Assembly: GCF_030539665.1 (NCBI RefSeq)
Contig: NZ_JAUNXR010000002.1
Span: 1-64,000 of the forward strand
DNA length: 64,000 nucleotides
Origin: Methanobrevibacter sp.
GTDB taxonomy: Archaea; Methanobacteriota; Methanobacteria; Methanobacteriales; Methanobacteriaceae
Reading direction: 5' to 3'
Shown: positions 54,802 to 63,554 of the stretch, in pieces
Position numbering within the stretch: the first letter of the stretch is position 1
Layout: every line of letters starts with the position of its first letter
Position numbers and translations under genes: made by a program
The notes under the pieces: model-generated
What the model was told of the DNA's origin: nothing
The model's database searches: none
What the model saw: the letters and a program-made list of their open reading frames with translations, nothing else

Positions 54802-55995
54802 CTAATTCAACAAATTTAAATGTTTAGCAACCACTTTCAGTGTGGAACCTTGGAGCAATACTGACATACAGGTGATAACCATAACCGTATTTAGCAATGT
54901 CATCGCATCAGGTATTTGTGCAACGAGCGGATAGAATGCAAATACGATAGGGATTGCACCTTTAACACCAGCCCATGAAATAAATGTCTTTGCCCTCATA
55001 TTCAGCTTAAACGGAGCCAATGTGATTAGAACGGCAATCGGCCTTGCGACAAATATCAAAACGATTGATATTATTAATGCAGGGACGAAAACTGTCAGCA
55101 ATTCTGAAGGATCTGTGAATGCCCCTAACAATATGAACATTATAATCTGCATAACCCAAGCAAATCCGTCGAAAAATGACAGCTGCAACTCTTTATATTT
55201 GATTTTACAGTTACCTATAATGATTCCAGCTATATATACTGCCAAGAATCCGTTTCCGCCAAAGTATTCTGTTATCGCATAGGATAAAATTGCTGCAGAC
55301 ACCAGCAAAACAGGATATAAACCTTCAATAGGCAATTTTAACCTTGCAAGAAATATTGAAAGTCCTTTTCCTAAAAGAGCACCTCCAATAAATCCTACAA
55401 CCAAGGATACTATGAACTGTATAACAATTTGCACCATTGAAGTTTGAGGGTGCAATATCAAGTGGATGATTGAAATTACAATAATATAAGCCATCGGATC
55501 GTTTGTACCACTCTCCAGTTCCAGAATATTGTCCAAATCGTACTTGATTTTCATGTTCTGAGTCCTGAAAATGGAAAATACGGCAGCAGCATCTGTAGAT
55601 GAAACTGTAGCTCCCAAAAGCAAGGACAACATCAAATCCATATTGAAAATATAATGTACGGACAATCCAACCACAATAAAGGTTATGAAAACCCCAACTG
55701 TAGACAATGAAATTCCTTCCTTCAAAACGGGCTTTATATGACCGAAACTAGTATCCAAACCACCAGAAAACATGATTGTTATAAGAGCAAAGATACTAAT
55801 CGATTGAACCAAGTTATAATTACTAATCGAATTCTGAACAAAACGTCCAGTATCCAAAAAAATTCCTAAAAATAAAAATACAACAAGTATTGGAACTCCA
55901 ATCTTTGAAGTGAACCTAGTGAACAGCACACTTGCAAAAAGAACCAAACCTGCTAATAATAATAAAAAATGTATATCCATCATTATACCAAGCAT
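54802..55995 (-). CDS. Na+/H+ antiporter, NhaP/CPA1 family
   Basis: A 397-residue antiporter with about 12 to 13 membrane helices. The conserved ion-binding region is LGATVSSTDAAAVFSIF with LELESGTNDPMAYIIV, as in NhaP/CvrA proteins. There is no C-terminal TrkA regulatory domain. Archaeal cells use it to set Na+/H+ gradients, central to methanogen energy balance. Two internal ATGs at 55983/55980 could also start; the first ATG lies ~25 nt after a TATA-like element. Confidence 0.85.
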   Translation of the reverse strand: MLGIMMDIHFLLLLAGLVLFASVLFTRFTSKIGVPILVVFLFLGIFLDTGRFVQNSISNYNLVQSISIFALITIMFSGGLDTSFGHIKPVLKEGISLSTVGVFITFIVVGLSVHYIFNMDLMLSLLLGATVSSTDAAAVFSIFRTQNMKIKYDLDNILELESGTNDPMAYIIVISIIHLILHPQTSMVQIVIQFIVSLVVGFIGGALLGKGLSIFLARLKLPIEGLYPVLLVSAAILSYAITEYFGGNGFLAVYIAGIIIGNCKIKYKELQLSFFDGFAWVMQIIMFILLGAFTDPSELLTVFVPALIISIVLIFVARPIAVLITLAPFKLNMRAKTFISWAGVKGAIPIVFAFYPLVAQIPDAMTLLNTVMVITCMSVLLQGSTLKVVAKHLNLLN

Positions 55996-56068
55996 ATATA
56001 TTAATGATATTATTTATATTTGGTATGATATATAATTTTTTGCAAAAAAAAATAAAAAAGGAAAACGA

Positions 56069-58783
56069 TTAGATTAAGCCAATAGCTGTCTCTAATGCTT
56101 CTTCCATTTTCTCCTTATTCGGACCTGCACCTTGTGCCAATGTCAAGCGGCCACCACCGCCACCACCAAGAAGTCCAGCTGCCTCCTTGATAATATCGTT
56201 TATTTTGATTCCATCATCAATAGCTTTTTGAGATGCAGCACCAACAATCTTACCGTCATTATTTCCAATGACTGCAACATCTGCCTTGTCATTGTCGGTG
56301 AAATCAGTGGCAATCTTTTGAAGTTCCTTGAAATCGGCATCGATTAGTTGTTTGATGACTCTCAAACCGTTGATCTCATCAACATCATCACTTAATGAAT
56401 TCATCTTGAGAGATGCGATTTCTGATTTTAGCTTATCGATTTCGTTTTTCTGAGCCTTCCATTCACTGAAGAACCTGTCACAGGTTTTAGGCAACTGTTC
56501 AGCCTCAACCTTGAATATTTCGGAACTTTTTGATAGAAGATCGTTTTCATGCTGTATGGAGTTGACTGCAGCAATACCTGCTGAGAAATCAATTCTTTCA
56601 ACACCATCCTGAACCCTTTCGGTCTTGTTGATCTTAATAGGTCCTATATCACCAGTTCTTGGAATATGAGTACCTGCACATGCCTGAACATCAATTCCAG
56701 GAACCTTAACAACACGAATTACTCTTCCAGGAACTATACCTCCCTGATAGAGTCTGAATCCGTAAAGCTGCTCTGCCTCATCCCTTGAATGGAACTGAAT
56801 ATCCAGCTCAATATTGTCCATTACAAATTCATTAGCTATTCTTTCAATTTCATTGATTTCTGATTGTGAAATTCTCTTATAATGAGACAAGTCAATCCTT
56901 GAACGTTGGATTCCTTTTTGTGCACCTGCTTGCCAAATATGATCTCCAAGAACTTCTTTTGCAGCAGCTACGATTAAGTGAGTGGCTGTGTGATGGCGTG
57001 CAAGAGTTATTCTCCTATCCCAATCAATAACCCCATTGATTTTCTTACCAATCAAGTCATTCAAGACATCTTCGGAGAAATCGTCATTGTCTGCAACGAC
57101 ATGGTGAAGAACCACATTGTTTACCTTTTCTGCATAGTCGATTTCATATTCCACATCATCATAAGATATTTTACCTATATCTGAAGGTTGACCTCCCCCT
57201 TCAGGATAGAATGTGGTTTTATCAAAGACCAAAGCCAATTTACCGTCTTTTTCAATAACATCCAAAACTTCAGCTTCAAATTCTTGTTGTTCGAAGTCTT
57301 GATAGAACAGCAATTCGGTTTCCGGACAATCAAAGTTAAACAAGTCTTTTTTAGCAACCTTGTCTTTTTCATGTTCATTTGCAACAAGTGTAAAGAAATT
57401 ATCAGGAACATTAACTGTGAAGTTCATTGATTTTCCAATCTCTTCAACTGTTTCTGGAGGAATTCCATTTGCATCGTAAACCTCAATAAGTTTTTCCAAA
57501 GGCATTTCTTCCACATTGTCTTTTTTAAGCTTTTTAATTAGTCTGGAAACTATACTTCTTCCTTTTTTAATAGTGGTTTGATACCTTTCCTCTTCTAGAG
57601 ATATGATGTTCATGATATGATCTTTAGATTCTTCAATTTCAGGATAAAACTTGGTTAAAAATTCCAGCTGAATCTCCATTACTTCAGCTAAAGATTCTTT
57701 CATGTTAAGCTCTTTCATGAATCTAATGGTTCTTCTTAAAACCAAACGAGCCAAATAACCTTCTTTTACATTGGATGGAATAATACCGTCAGCCAACATG
57801 AATGCAAGACAACGAGTATGATCAGCTATGATGTAAATTGCTTCCATAGGTTCGGCTGACTCTAGAAGTTCCTCCAAGGAAATTCCTAAACTATCTGCAA
57901 CCTGTTGACGCAACTCTTTGATGTCCCCAATATCTTCAATATCCATCATTCCTGCAATTTCCGCATTACGTGAAAGAATTTCGGTGTTTAGTTTAACGTC
58001 GGTCAATTCCATCAGCTTATTAACAACAGGTGCAAAACAGGCGTCATATGCAGTAGGAGTTCCTTGACTGATCCATGCGATTCTTTCAAGCCCATAACCT
58101 GTATCAACTACCTTGATTGGAATTTCTTTTTTGTCACCGTTTTCAAGGGTTTCATATTGTATGAAAACCAAAGTGGCCAATTCCACTCCTCTAACGCAGA
58201 CTTCATAACAAGGTCCTTCATTACCTCCTCCGCTCCACCAGGATTTGATGAAGGTAATTTCCTTAGTGTCCATTCCGATATATTTGAAGAACTCGTGACA
58301 GAGCCTTATTGTTTCATCTTCCCAGTAAATAAACTCGTCTTCCGTATTGATAACTGTATGTGACCCCATTGTAAAACATGTCATGTGCCTACCTGTTCTT
58401 CCAACGTTGTCCACATCGTTCAAACGAACGGAAGGTTGAGCTACTTCAAGAGGATTAGCAGGAGGTTTTACTAAACCAGATGTTACCCATGGTTGGAAAC
58501 AGAAAATGGAAGCTCCTACTAAAAATACGTCATCTCTCCATCTTTTTGCTAAAATTGGATAACGTGATATATGAGTATGGCCTTCTTTTTCTAAAAATTC
58601 TCTAAAAACTTGTTGGATTTCATAAAGAGTGTAAGGCTTATCAGTTGCAGGATTTCCAATAAATGAATACTCATCACAAGGAGCATCACCACAAGTGTTC
58701 CTATCAATCTGAGAATAAAACTCCTGTCCACAAGTTTCACACTTTTGAAGTTTATATCCTAATTTTTCAAATATTTCTACCAT
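56069..58783 (-). CDS. alaS: Alanyl-tRNA synthetase
   Basis: A 904-residue archaeal-type AlaRS: N-terminal zinc-binding segment (CETCGQEF, CGDAPC), class II catalytic core (RYPILAKRWRDDVFLVGAS..., HMTCFTMGSH), editing domain with HHTATH and CAGTHIPRTGD, and the C-Ala domain ending in a glycine-rich GGGGGGRLTLAQG. Archaea have this extended N-terminus. It is a single gene; a ~613-nt gene-poor stretch precedes it. Confidence 0.97.
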   Translation of the reverse strand: MVEIFEKLGYKLQKCETCGQEFYSQIDRNTCGDAPCDEYSFIGNPATDKPYTLYEIQQVFREFLEKEGHTHISRYPILAKRWRDDVFLVGASIFCFQPWVTSGLVKPPANPLEVAQPSVRLNDVDNVGRTGRHMTCFTMGSHTVINTEDEFIYWEDETIRLCHEFFKYIGMDTKEITFIKSWWSGGGNEGPCYEVCVRGVELATLVFIQYETLENGDKKEIPIKVVDTGYGLERIAWISQGTPTAYDACFAPVVNKLMELTDVKLNTEILSRNAEIAGMMDIEDIGDIKELRQQVADSLGISLEELLESAEPMEAIYIIADHTRCLAFMLADGIIPSNVKEGYLARLVLRRTIRFMKELNMKESLAEVMEIQLEFLTKFYPEIEESKDHIMNIISLEEERYQTTIKKGRSIVSRLIKKLKKDNVEEMPLEKLIEVYDANGIPPETVEEIGKSMNFTVNVPDNFFTLVANEHEKDKVAKKDLFNFDCPETELLFYQDFEQQEFEAEVLDVIEKDGKLALVFDKTTFYPEGGGQPSDIGKISYDDVEYEIDYAEKVNNVVLHHVVADNDDFSEDVLNDLIGKKINGVIDWDRRITLARHHTATHLIVAAAKEVLGDHIWQAGAQKGIQRSRIDLSHYKRISQSEINEIERIANEFVMDNIELDIQFHSRDEAEQLYGFRLYQGGIVPGRVIRVVKVPGIDVQACAGTHIPRTGDIGPIKINKTERVQDGVERIDFSAGIAAVNSIQHENDLLSKSSEIFKVEAEQLPKTCDRFFSEWKAQKNEIDKLKSEIASLKMNSLSDDVDEINGLRVIKQLIDADFKELQKIATDFTDNDKADVAVIGNNDGKIVGAASQKAIDDGIKINDIIKEAAGLLGGGGGGRLTLAQGAGPNKEKMEEALETAIGLI

Positions 58784-58848
58784 AATATCAGCTTAAAAAA
58801 GTAAATCATTATAATATTTATTTTCAACAATAATAATATTTACTAGTT

Positions 58849-58956
58849 TTATATGTAATTATCAAACAGCCCATAATAAGTATTTCTACCTCTCCCTAAC
58901 TTTTTAATTAGATTCTTGTCGTTGAGCTTCTTTAAGTAAACATAAGATGATTCCAT
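58849..58956 (-). pseudogene. Winged-helix fragment (remnant)
   Basis: A 35-codon frame reading SSYVYLKKLNDKNLIKKLGRGRNTYYGLF looks like the C-terminal half of a winged-helix regulator (recognition helix and wing) with no N-terminal part. Sequence upstream is broken by stops. Probably a decayed gene in the stretch 58784-59396, which otherwise holds repeat copies and no intact gene. Confidence 0.45.
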
Positions 58957-59177
58957 ATTTCAAATTCATAGTCCTCCCTCATTCAATAAAATAATTTTTC
59001 CCGAAATATCAAGCTATTCCATTTATGGTAATGAAAGGGTAATGATTAATTTGAAAAAATAGCTAAAAACTCTTAAAAACTAAAAATAATGCTTAGAAAT
59101 CCATATTTTAAAATAGATTCTAGGAATGATTAAGCTGAAAATATGCGAAAATAAGGTAATGAAAGGGCAATTATTAA

Positions 59178-59220
59178 AAAAAAAGTTCAAAAATTAATAA
59201 TTCCTCCAATATTCATAAGT
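59178..59220. repeat. Direct repeat copy A left of the ClC gene
   Basis: Bases 59178-59220 match 60751-60793 at about 38 of 43 positions, including a run of 25 identical bases (starting AAAAAAAGTTCAAAAATT). The copies lie on either side of the ClC-type channel gene in the same orientation. A GGTAATGAAAGGG motif also occurs twice near 59024-59047 and 59153-59176. Confidence 0.6.
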
Positions 59221-59328
59221 GAAATTTCTAATGTGGCAGCACATCCCAACTCCATTAATTTTTCCAATCTGCCATCTTTTGAAGCTCCCATTAATTATTG
59301 ATATTGATGTATTAAGAACTTTGATCAT
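59194..59328 (-). pseudogene. Possible insertion-sequence transposase C-terminal remnant, copy A
   Basis: A 44-residue frame ends NFTYEYWRNY. A second broken copy at about 60767-60811 (minus) ends TFACWRNY, and the sequences after both stop codons are nearly identical over ~40 bases. Paired remnants with shared ends are what degenerate mobile elements leave. The transposase identity is inferred from the pattern, not from a recognised motif. Confidence 0.35.
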
Positions 59329-59396
59329 GAGGCTTTACCCATCAAATTCAAGTATATGAATATATTTATTATCCTAAAATACCAAAATAATCAATA

Positions 59397-60626
59397 ATGA
59401 ACATTATTAGAAAAAATTTAACATATTACTCCGGCTGTTTTTTAATGGGCTGTATTTTTGCGATAATCGTATGGTTATTTTTGAAAACTATGAATATTGG
59501 AACAAATCTTTTATGGAATATTCTTCCCAATTTCTCAGGTTTAAAAATATATCCAATTATAACATGTTTGATTGGAGGATTGATTTTAGGCTTAGTTAAA
59601 ATGAAATATGGCGAAACAATTTACGAAATGGATGTTTTGATTAAAAAAGTCAAAAACAAGGAAAAACTAAAAAGCGAAAATATTATTGTCATATTCATAA
59701 GTGCATTGATTCCCATAATTTTTGGAGGAAGCATTGGTCCTGAAGCAGGGTTATGCTGTATTATAATAATTCTTTGTATTTGGATAAGCAAGTACATGGC
59801 CTTCTTTAACAAAAATGTTTATGAAATTTGTGATGCAGGTATAAATTCTGTTTTCACTTTAATATTTTTAGCACCATTGTATGGTCTGGTGGCACCTATA
59901 GAAAATGAAATAAATACCAAAAAGAAAATGTATAGTAATTTAATATGTATCTTTGGAGCTTTGCTTGTGTTTTATGCGTTGGGTCAGATTTTTGGCTTAT
60001 CCGGAGGTTTTCCTCATGTTGAAAACTACAATATAACCAATTTTGAAAGAATGATGGCAATACCAATGGCCATTATCGGATCAGCATTTGGAATCATCTA
60101 TCTATTTTTTGATAAATTCACATTGAAATTATTTGAAAAGATTAGTTTTAAATATGATATTTTAGTTACCTGTTTGATTGGAGGATTGATATTGGGCATT
60201 TGCGGTACTTTTTTACCACTGACACTTTTCTCAGGACAGGAAAATATGGAAATCATTTTACAAACATATGCAAGTTACACACCGCTCCTCTTAATCGTAA
60301 TCGGCCTGATAAAATTGCTTCTAACCAATATCTGCATTAAATCCGGATGGAAAGGAGGGCCATTTTTCCCAGTGATATTTTCTGGAATCATTATAGGGTG
60401 TGGATTGTCATTATTATTTAATGTAAACGTAGGATTTTCCGTGGCCATCATAGTTGCTTCCATGTTAGGCGTTTTGATGAAAAAACCAATAGCTGTTGCA
60501 TTGTTATTGCTTTTATGTTTTGATTTGTCAATAATACCTTGGTTAATTGCAGCTTCATTTATAGGAACAATCATTCCAACAGATAAGCTGAATTTAACAA
60601 CAAAAGACTTTGAAAATTCTGTATAA
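59397..60626 (+). CDS. ClC-type chloride channel/antiporter
   Basis: A 409-residue membrane protein with about ten helices and ClC features: GGSIGPEAGLCC in the first selectivity segment and SGWKGGPFFPVIFSG in the last. The usual gating glutamate (GREGP) is replaced by isoleucine (GSIGP), with the nearby Glu two residues later (GPEAG). This suggests a different coupling. No ribosome site; the ATG may be near a leaderless start (TATATTT at ~59358). Flanked by direct repeats, so it may have been inserted. Confidence 0.7.
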   Translation: MNIIRKNLTYYSGCFLMGCIFAIIVWLFLKTMNIGTNLLWNILPNFSGLKIYPIITCLIGGLILGLVKMKYGETIYEMDVLIKKVKNKEKLKSENIIVIFISALIPIIFGGSIGPEAGLCCIIIILCIWISKYMAFFNKNVYEICDAGINSVFTLIFLAPLYGLVAPIENEINTKKKMYSNLICIFGALLVFYALGQIFGLSGGFPHVENYNITNFERMMAIPMAIIGSAFGIIYLFFDKFTLKLFEKISFKYDILVTCLIGGLILGICGTFLPLTLFSGQENMEIILQTYASYTPLLLIVIGLIKLLLTNICIKSGWKGGPFFPVIFSGIIIGCGLSLLFNVNVGFSVAIIVASMLGVLMKKPIAVALLLLLCFDLSIIPWLIAASFIGTIIPTDKLNLTTKDFENSV

Positions 60627-60750
60627 GAAAATAAAATTTCTGTTTTCTAAATTTATTTTTATTATTTTTTAGCATTTCTAATTTAAAAAAAAGAAAATCA
60701 GCGAATGGGCAATTTTTTAACTGAAAATGAAATAGACCCCCTACAGGGTT

Positions 60751-60793
60751 AAAAAAAGTTCAAAAATTAATAATTTCTCCAACATGCAAAAGT
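60751..60793. repeat. Direct repeat copy B right of the ClC gene
   Basis: Second copy of the ~43-base repeat seen at 59178-59220. Upstream in this copy is a GC-rich CCCCCTACAGGG motif (60737-60748) absent from copy A. The adjoining minus-strand frame ends in TFACWRNY. The stretch 60627-60877 otherwise holds no gene. Confidence 0.6.
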
Positions 60794-60841
60794 CAGTAAA
60801 AAATAGTTGTTATAAAAATAGTTGTTTGTTAAAATAAGATC

Positions 60842-60883
60842 CAAAAAAAGTAAGAAAGATAAGGTGGGATAGAAAATCTATCC
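60842..60883 (-). terminator. Terminator of the ribosomal stalk operon
   Basis: GGATAGA (60867-60873) and TCTATCC (60877-60883) form a stem around three A bases, and on the minus strand a pyrimidine-rich run ending in seven T (60843-60849) follows. The stem overlaps the stop codon of the P1/L12 gene. Confidence 0.6.
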
Positions 60884-61171
60884 GAATAAAGCACCTAAAC
60901 CAGCTGCTGCTTCTTCTTCAGCTGCTTCTTCGTCTTCTTCTTCCTCTTCTTCAGCTGCTGCTTCTACTGGAGCTGCTGCTACAGGAGCTGCTGCCATTGC
61001 AGTAGTTTCCATTGCTTCTTCGATGTCTACATCTTCTAAAGCTGCGATTAATGCTTTGATTCTAGCATCATCTGCGTCGATACCTGCTGCTTCTATAATA
61101 CTCTTAACATTTTCTTCATTAATGTCTTTGTCTGCGCTGTGTAAAATCATTGCCGCATATATGTATTCCAT
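60878..61171 (-). CDS. rpl12: Ribosomal protein P1 (L12), stalk subunit
   Basis: The 97-residue archaeal stalk protein: helical N-terminus ([30 protein letters not shown]), an Ala-rich hinge, an acidic Glu/Asp run, and the C-terminal GLGALFG that recruits elongation factors. GGTGATAAC precedes the ATG. Last gene of the Spt5-L11-L1-P0-P1 operon. Its 3' end is very similar at DNA level to the P0 gene's end, as both encode the same acidic tail. Confidence 0.95.
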   Translation of the reverse strand: MEYIYAAMILHSADKDINEENVKSIIEAAGIDADDARIKALIAALEDVDIEEAMETTAMAAAPVAAAPVEAAAEEEEEEDEEAAEEEAAAGLGALFG

Positions 61172-61250
61172 GTTATCACCATTTATTTTGTAATGAAATT
61201 TAATTTTTTATTAAATTATTGTTAGTTTTAAAAAATTTTAAATTTTAATT

Positions 61251-62264
61251 TTATCCGAATAAAGCACCTAATCCCATAGCTGCTTCTTCTTCTGCATTTT
61301 CTTCTTCCTCTTCTTCTTCCACTTCATCAACAGTTTCATCTTCTTCTACAACTGCAACGGTAGCTGCAGCAGCATTAGATAATTTTTCTGCTAATTCATC
61401 GTCTAAAGCTCCTTCAGTATCAGCAACAAGGTTTGCTAATGCTAACATTTTTGCTTGTGCTAAACCAATTAATGGTTCTGAAGTTTCTGAGGTTGCATAA
61501 GCACTTTCCATAGCAACGTTGAATGCTTTGGTGTATGCATTTGAGATAATTGCAGATATTGTTTCCTCTGTAGGTATTGCTGCATATACAGATATGTTGA
61601 ATGCTTTTGTAAATGCATCTTGAACCTTAGCTATGGTTTCTTCCTCATCGATTGCGAGTACATCAGAGGTGTAAATAGCTCCGTCTTCATATACTGCTTT
61701 TAAATCTATACCTACTTCCATTGGGTTAATATCCATTCTGCTTAAAGTACTAGCTACTTTAGCGGATACTTCTTCACCTGCTTTAACAAGTACGGTTTCT
61801 TTTGAAACTACAATTTTACCTTTGTCAATTTTAGCAGGAATACCCACTTGTTGTAATTCTCCTAAAAATGGACCTGGTTCAAATCCAGTGTCCCCTTCTG
61901 GAATAACAATATCATCAACTGCAATGGATCCTGGTTTTGCAGGAGCTGCAGTTTTGCTGTCTTCCAAGATTTTGTATAATCTGAAAGGATTCATTTCAGT
62001 TGCAATGATAGCAACTTGACCATCCATATAATCGGATAAATCAGTGATATCGTTTTTATCAGAATTACAATCTTCAAGTGCTAAATCAATAAGATTTTTC
62101 TTAGACATTCTTATAACAGCTTTTCCTAAGAGAGATTTTCTCATTTCTTGGAGCTGTTTTGCTGGAATGTTTAATAAGTCGACAATTCCAACAACATCAT
62201 AAGAGTCTATTAACCCTTTGAGTTCACTAACTTCTTCTTTTTTCCATTCAGCAACATGAGCCAT
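61251..62264 (-). CDS. rplP0: Ribosomal protein P0 (L10), stalk base
   Basis: The 337-residue archaeal L10/P0 anchors the P1 dimers. N-terminal RNA-binding domain ([40 protein letters not shown]), an insertion domain, helical P1-binding spine, and the acidic tail ending MGLGALFG. Starts directly after the L1 stop. Length typical. Confidence 0.95.
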   Translation of the reverse strand: MAHVAEWKKEEVSELKGLIDSYDVVGIVDLLNIPAKQLQEMRKSLLGKAVIRMSKKNLIDLALEDCNSDKNDITDLSDYMDGQVAIIATEMNPFRLYKILEDSKTAAPAKPGSIAVDDIVIPEGDTGFEPGPFLGELQQVGIPAKIDKGKIVVSKETVLVKAGEEVSAKVASTLSRMDINPMEVGIDLKAVYEDGAIYTSDVLAIDEEETIAKVQDAFTKAFNISVYAAIPTEETISAIISNAYTKAFNVAMESAYATSETSEPLIGLAQAKMLALANLVADTEGALDDELAEKLSNAAAATVAVVEEDETVDEVEEEEEEENAEEEAAMGLGALFG

Positions 62265-62903
62265 CTAGATCACCCTCACAGTTGGACCCATAGTTGTTTT
62301 AATAAACATGGATTTTATTTGACTTCTTCCTTTATCTAATTGGCGGTCTAAGACAGTAAGAACAGTTTCAATATTTTCAGCTATCTCTTCATCGGTCATA
62401 TCTTGACTTCCAACAATTACTTGGATAGAAGGTTGTTGTTTAATACCTACTTTAATGGTATTTTGTAACCTTTCTAAAAGTGGATCTAATTTGATACTAG
62501 CTGGCACTGGTTTTGGCATTTTATTACGTGGACCAAGAACTGGACCTAAAAATCTACCAACAAGTGGCATCATATCAGCTTGAGCTACAAAGAAATCAAC
62601 AGAGTTTGCTGCACGTTTTGCTGCTTTTCTGTCTTTTCCTAAAGCTTCTAAATCCTCTTTGTTTAATACAAGATCGACACCAGCGTTTTTAGCTTGAACA
62701 ATGAGTTCCCCATCAGCAATGACTCCGATTTTTACTTCTTTGCCACGGCCATTAGGAAGAGTAACTTCCTCATTAAACCTATTTTCTGGTTTTTTGACAT
62801 CTAAGTCACGGACATTAATAATAGCATCCATAGACTGTGTGAAGTTCCTCGGCTTTGACTCTTCTTTTGCCTTCTTCACCGCTTCTATTACATCTTGTGT
62901 CAT
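62265..62903 (-). CDS. rpl1: Ribosomal protein L1
   Basis: A 212-residue L1: [19 protein letters not shown] start, [17 protein letters not shown], and [23 protein letters not shown]. It binds the L1 stalk of 23S rRNA and, in other methanogens, its own mRNA. GGGGGAT five bases before the ATG at 62903 fixes the start; the frame itself opens earlier at TTG 62921. Begins the L1-P0-P1 part of the operon, 168 nt after the L11 stop. Confidence 0.95.
   Translation of the reverse strand: MTQDVIEAVKKAKEESKPRNFTQSMDAIINVRDLDVKKPENRFNEEVTLPNGRGKEVKIGVIADGELIVQAKNAGVDLVLNKEDLEALGKDRKAAKRAANSVDFFVAQADMMPLVGRFLGPVLGPRNKMPKPVPASIKLDPLLERLQNTIKVGIKQQPSIQVIVGSQDMTDEEIAENIETVLTVLDRQLDKGRSQIKSMFIKTTMGPTVRVI
62822..62903 (-). 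promoter_or_regulatory. Candidate L1 autoregulatory RNA structure within the start of L1
   Basis: Early L1 codons (GGTGAAGAAGG... then CCGAGGAACTTCAC) use AAG, GCG, CCG and AGG, unlike the AAA, CCA and AGA used in the rest of this gene. GTGAAG (62874-62879 minus) can pair with CTTCAC (62839-62844 minus). In Methanococcus L1 represses its own mRNA through a 23S-like structure ~30 nt into the ORF; this could be the same. Confidence 0.45.
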
Positions 62904-63071
62904 ATTATCCCCCATGAACAATTGTTCATTGGTTAATTGGTTTCATGAGTATCTACTTAAGAAAAAATCTTTTTCGATTGCATGAATAAAAACAGTATAT
63001 CAATTATAATTATGAATTATAACATCATATACACTGTGTATAAATTTAATTCTATTCTATACTAATGATAT

Positions 63072-63554
63072 TCATTCTACTAAAATATCATCATATACTC
63101 CAGCATCTACATCTTTTTGTGCATCTCTTGGGTCTTTACCGTCAACAGAAAGTCCCATACTTACACAAGTTCCCATAACCTCTTTAACTCCAGCTTTGTA
63201 ATCGTTAGCAAGTAAAGAATCGAATTTCATTCTTGCGATTTTTAAAGCTTTGTCAATCGGTAAATCATTAACAATGTCTAAACCTGGTTCATGGGAAGCT
63301 TTTTCTATGCCTAATTCTTCCATAATAAGTGATGTAGTTGGTGGTGTACCAATTTCGACTTCGAATTCTTTGGTATCACGATCAATACTAATTTTTACAG
63401 GAACTTTCATACCTGCGAAATCAGCACTTTTATTGTTGATTTCTTCAACAACTTGCATCATATTAATACCGAAAGGTCCTAATGCTGGGCCTAATGGAGT
63501 TCCAGCAGTTGCGCTTCCACCTTCGATAAGAACTTCGACTGTATCTTTAGCCAT
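63072..63554 (-). CDS. rpl11: Ribosomal protein L11
   Basis: A 160-residue archaeal L11: [34 protein letters not shown] with the proline-rich translation-factor region, and the RNA-binding C-terminal half ([30 protein letters not shown]). It starts one base inside the Spt5 stop (TAATG), so they are coupled. Part of the GTPase-associated centre. Confidence 0.96.
   Translation of the reverse strand: MAKDTVEVLIEGGSATAGTPLGPALGPFGINMMQVVEEINNKSADFAGMKVPVKISIDRDTKEFEVEIGTPPTTSLIMEELGIEKASHEPGLDIVNDLPIDKALKIARMKFDSLLANDYKAGVKEVMGTCVSMGLSVDGKDPRDAQKDVDAGVYDDILVE

Noticed and set aside
59024-59176. Two GGTAATGAAAGGG copies as the start of a CRISPR array
   Set aside because: Only two imperfect copies at ~130 bp spacing with no further units; more like dispersed repeat remnants.
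59330-59396. Fluoride riboswitch upstream of the ClC gene
   Set aside because: Checked because ClC proteins can export fluoride; the sequence lacks the conserved GC-rich riboswitch core.
60878-62264. Near-identical Glu-rich ends of the P0 and P1 genes as a possible repeat element
   Set aside because: Both stalk proteins share a functional acidic tail ending in GLGALFG, so the DNA similarity is explained by the protein.
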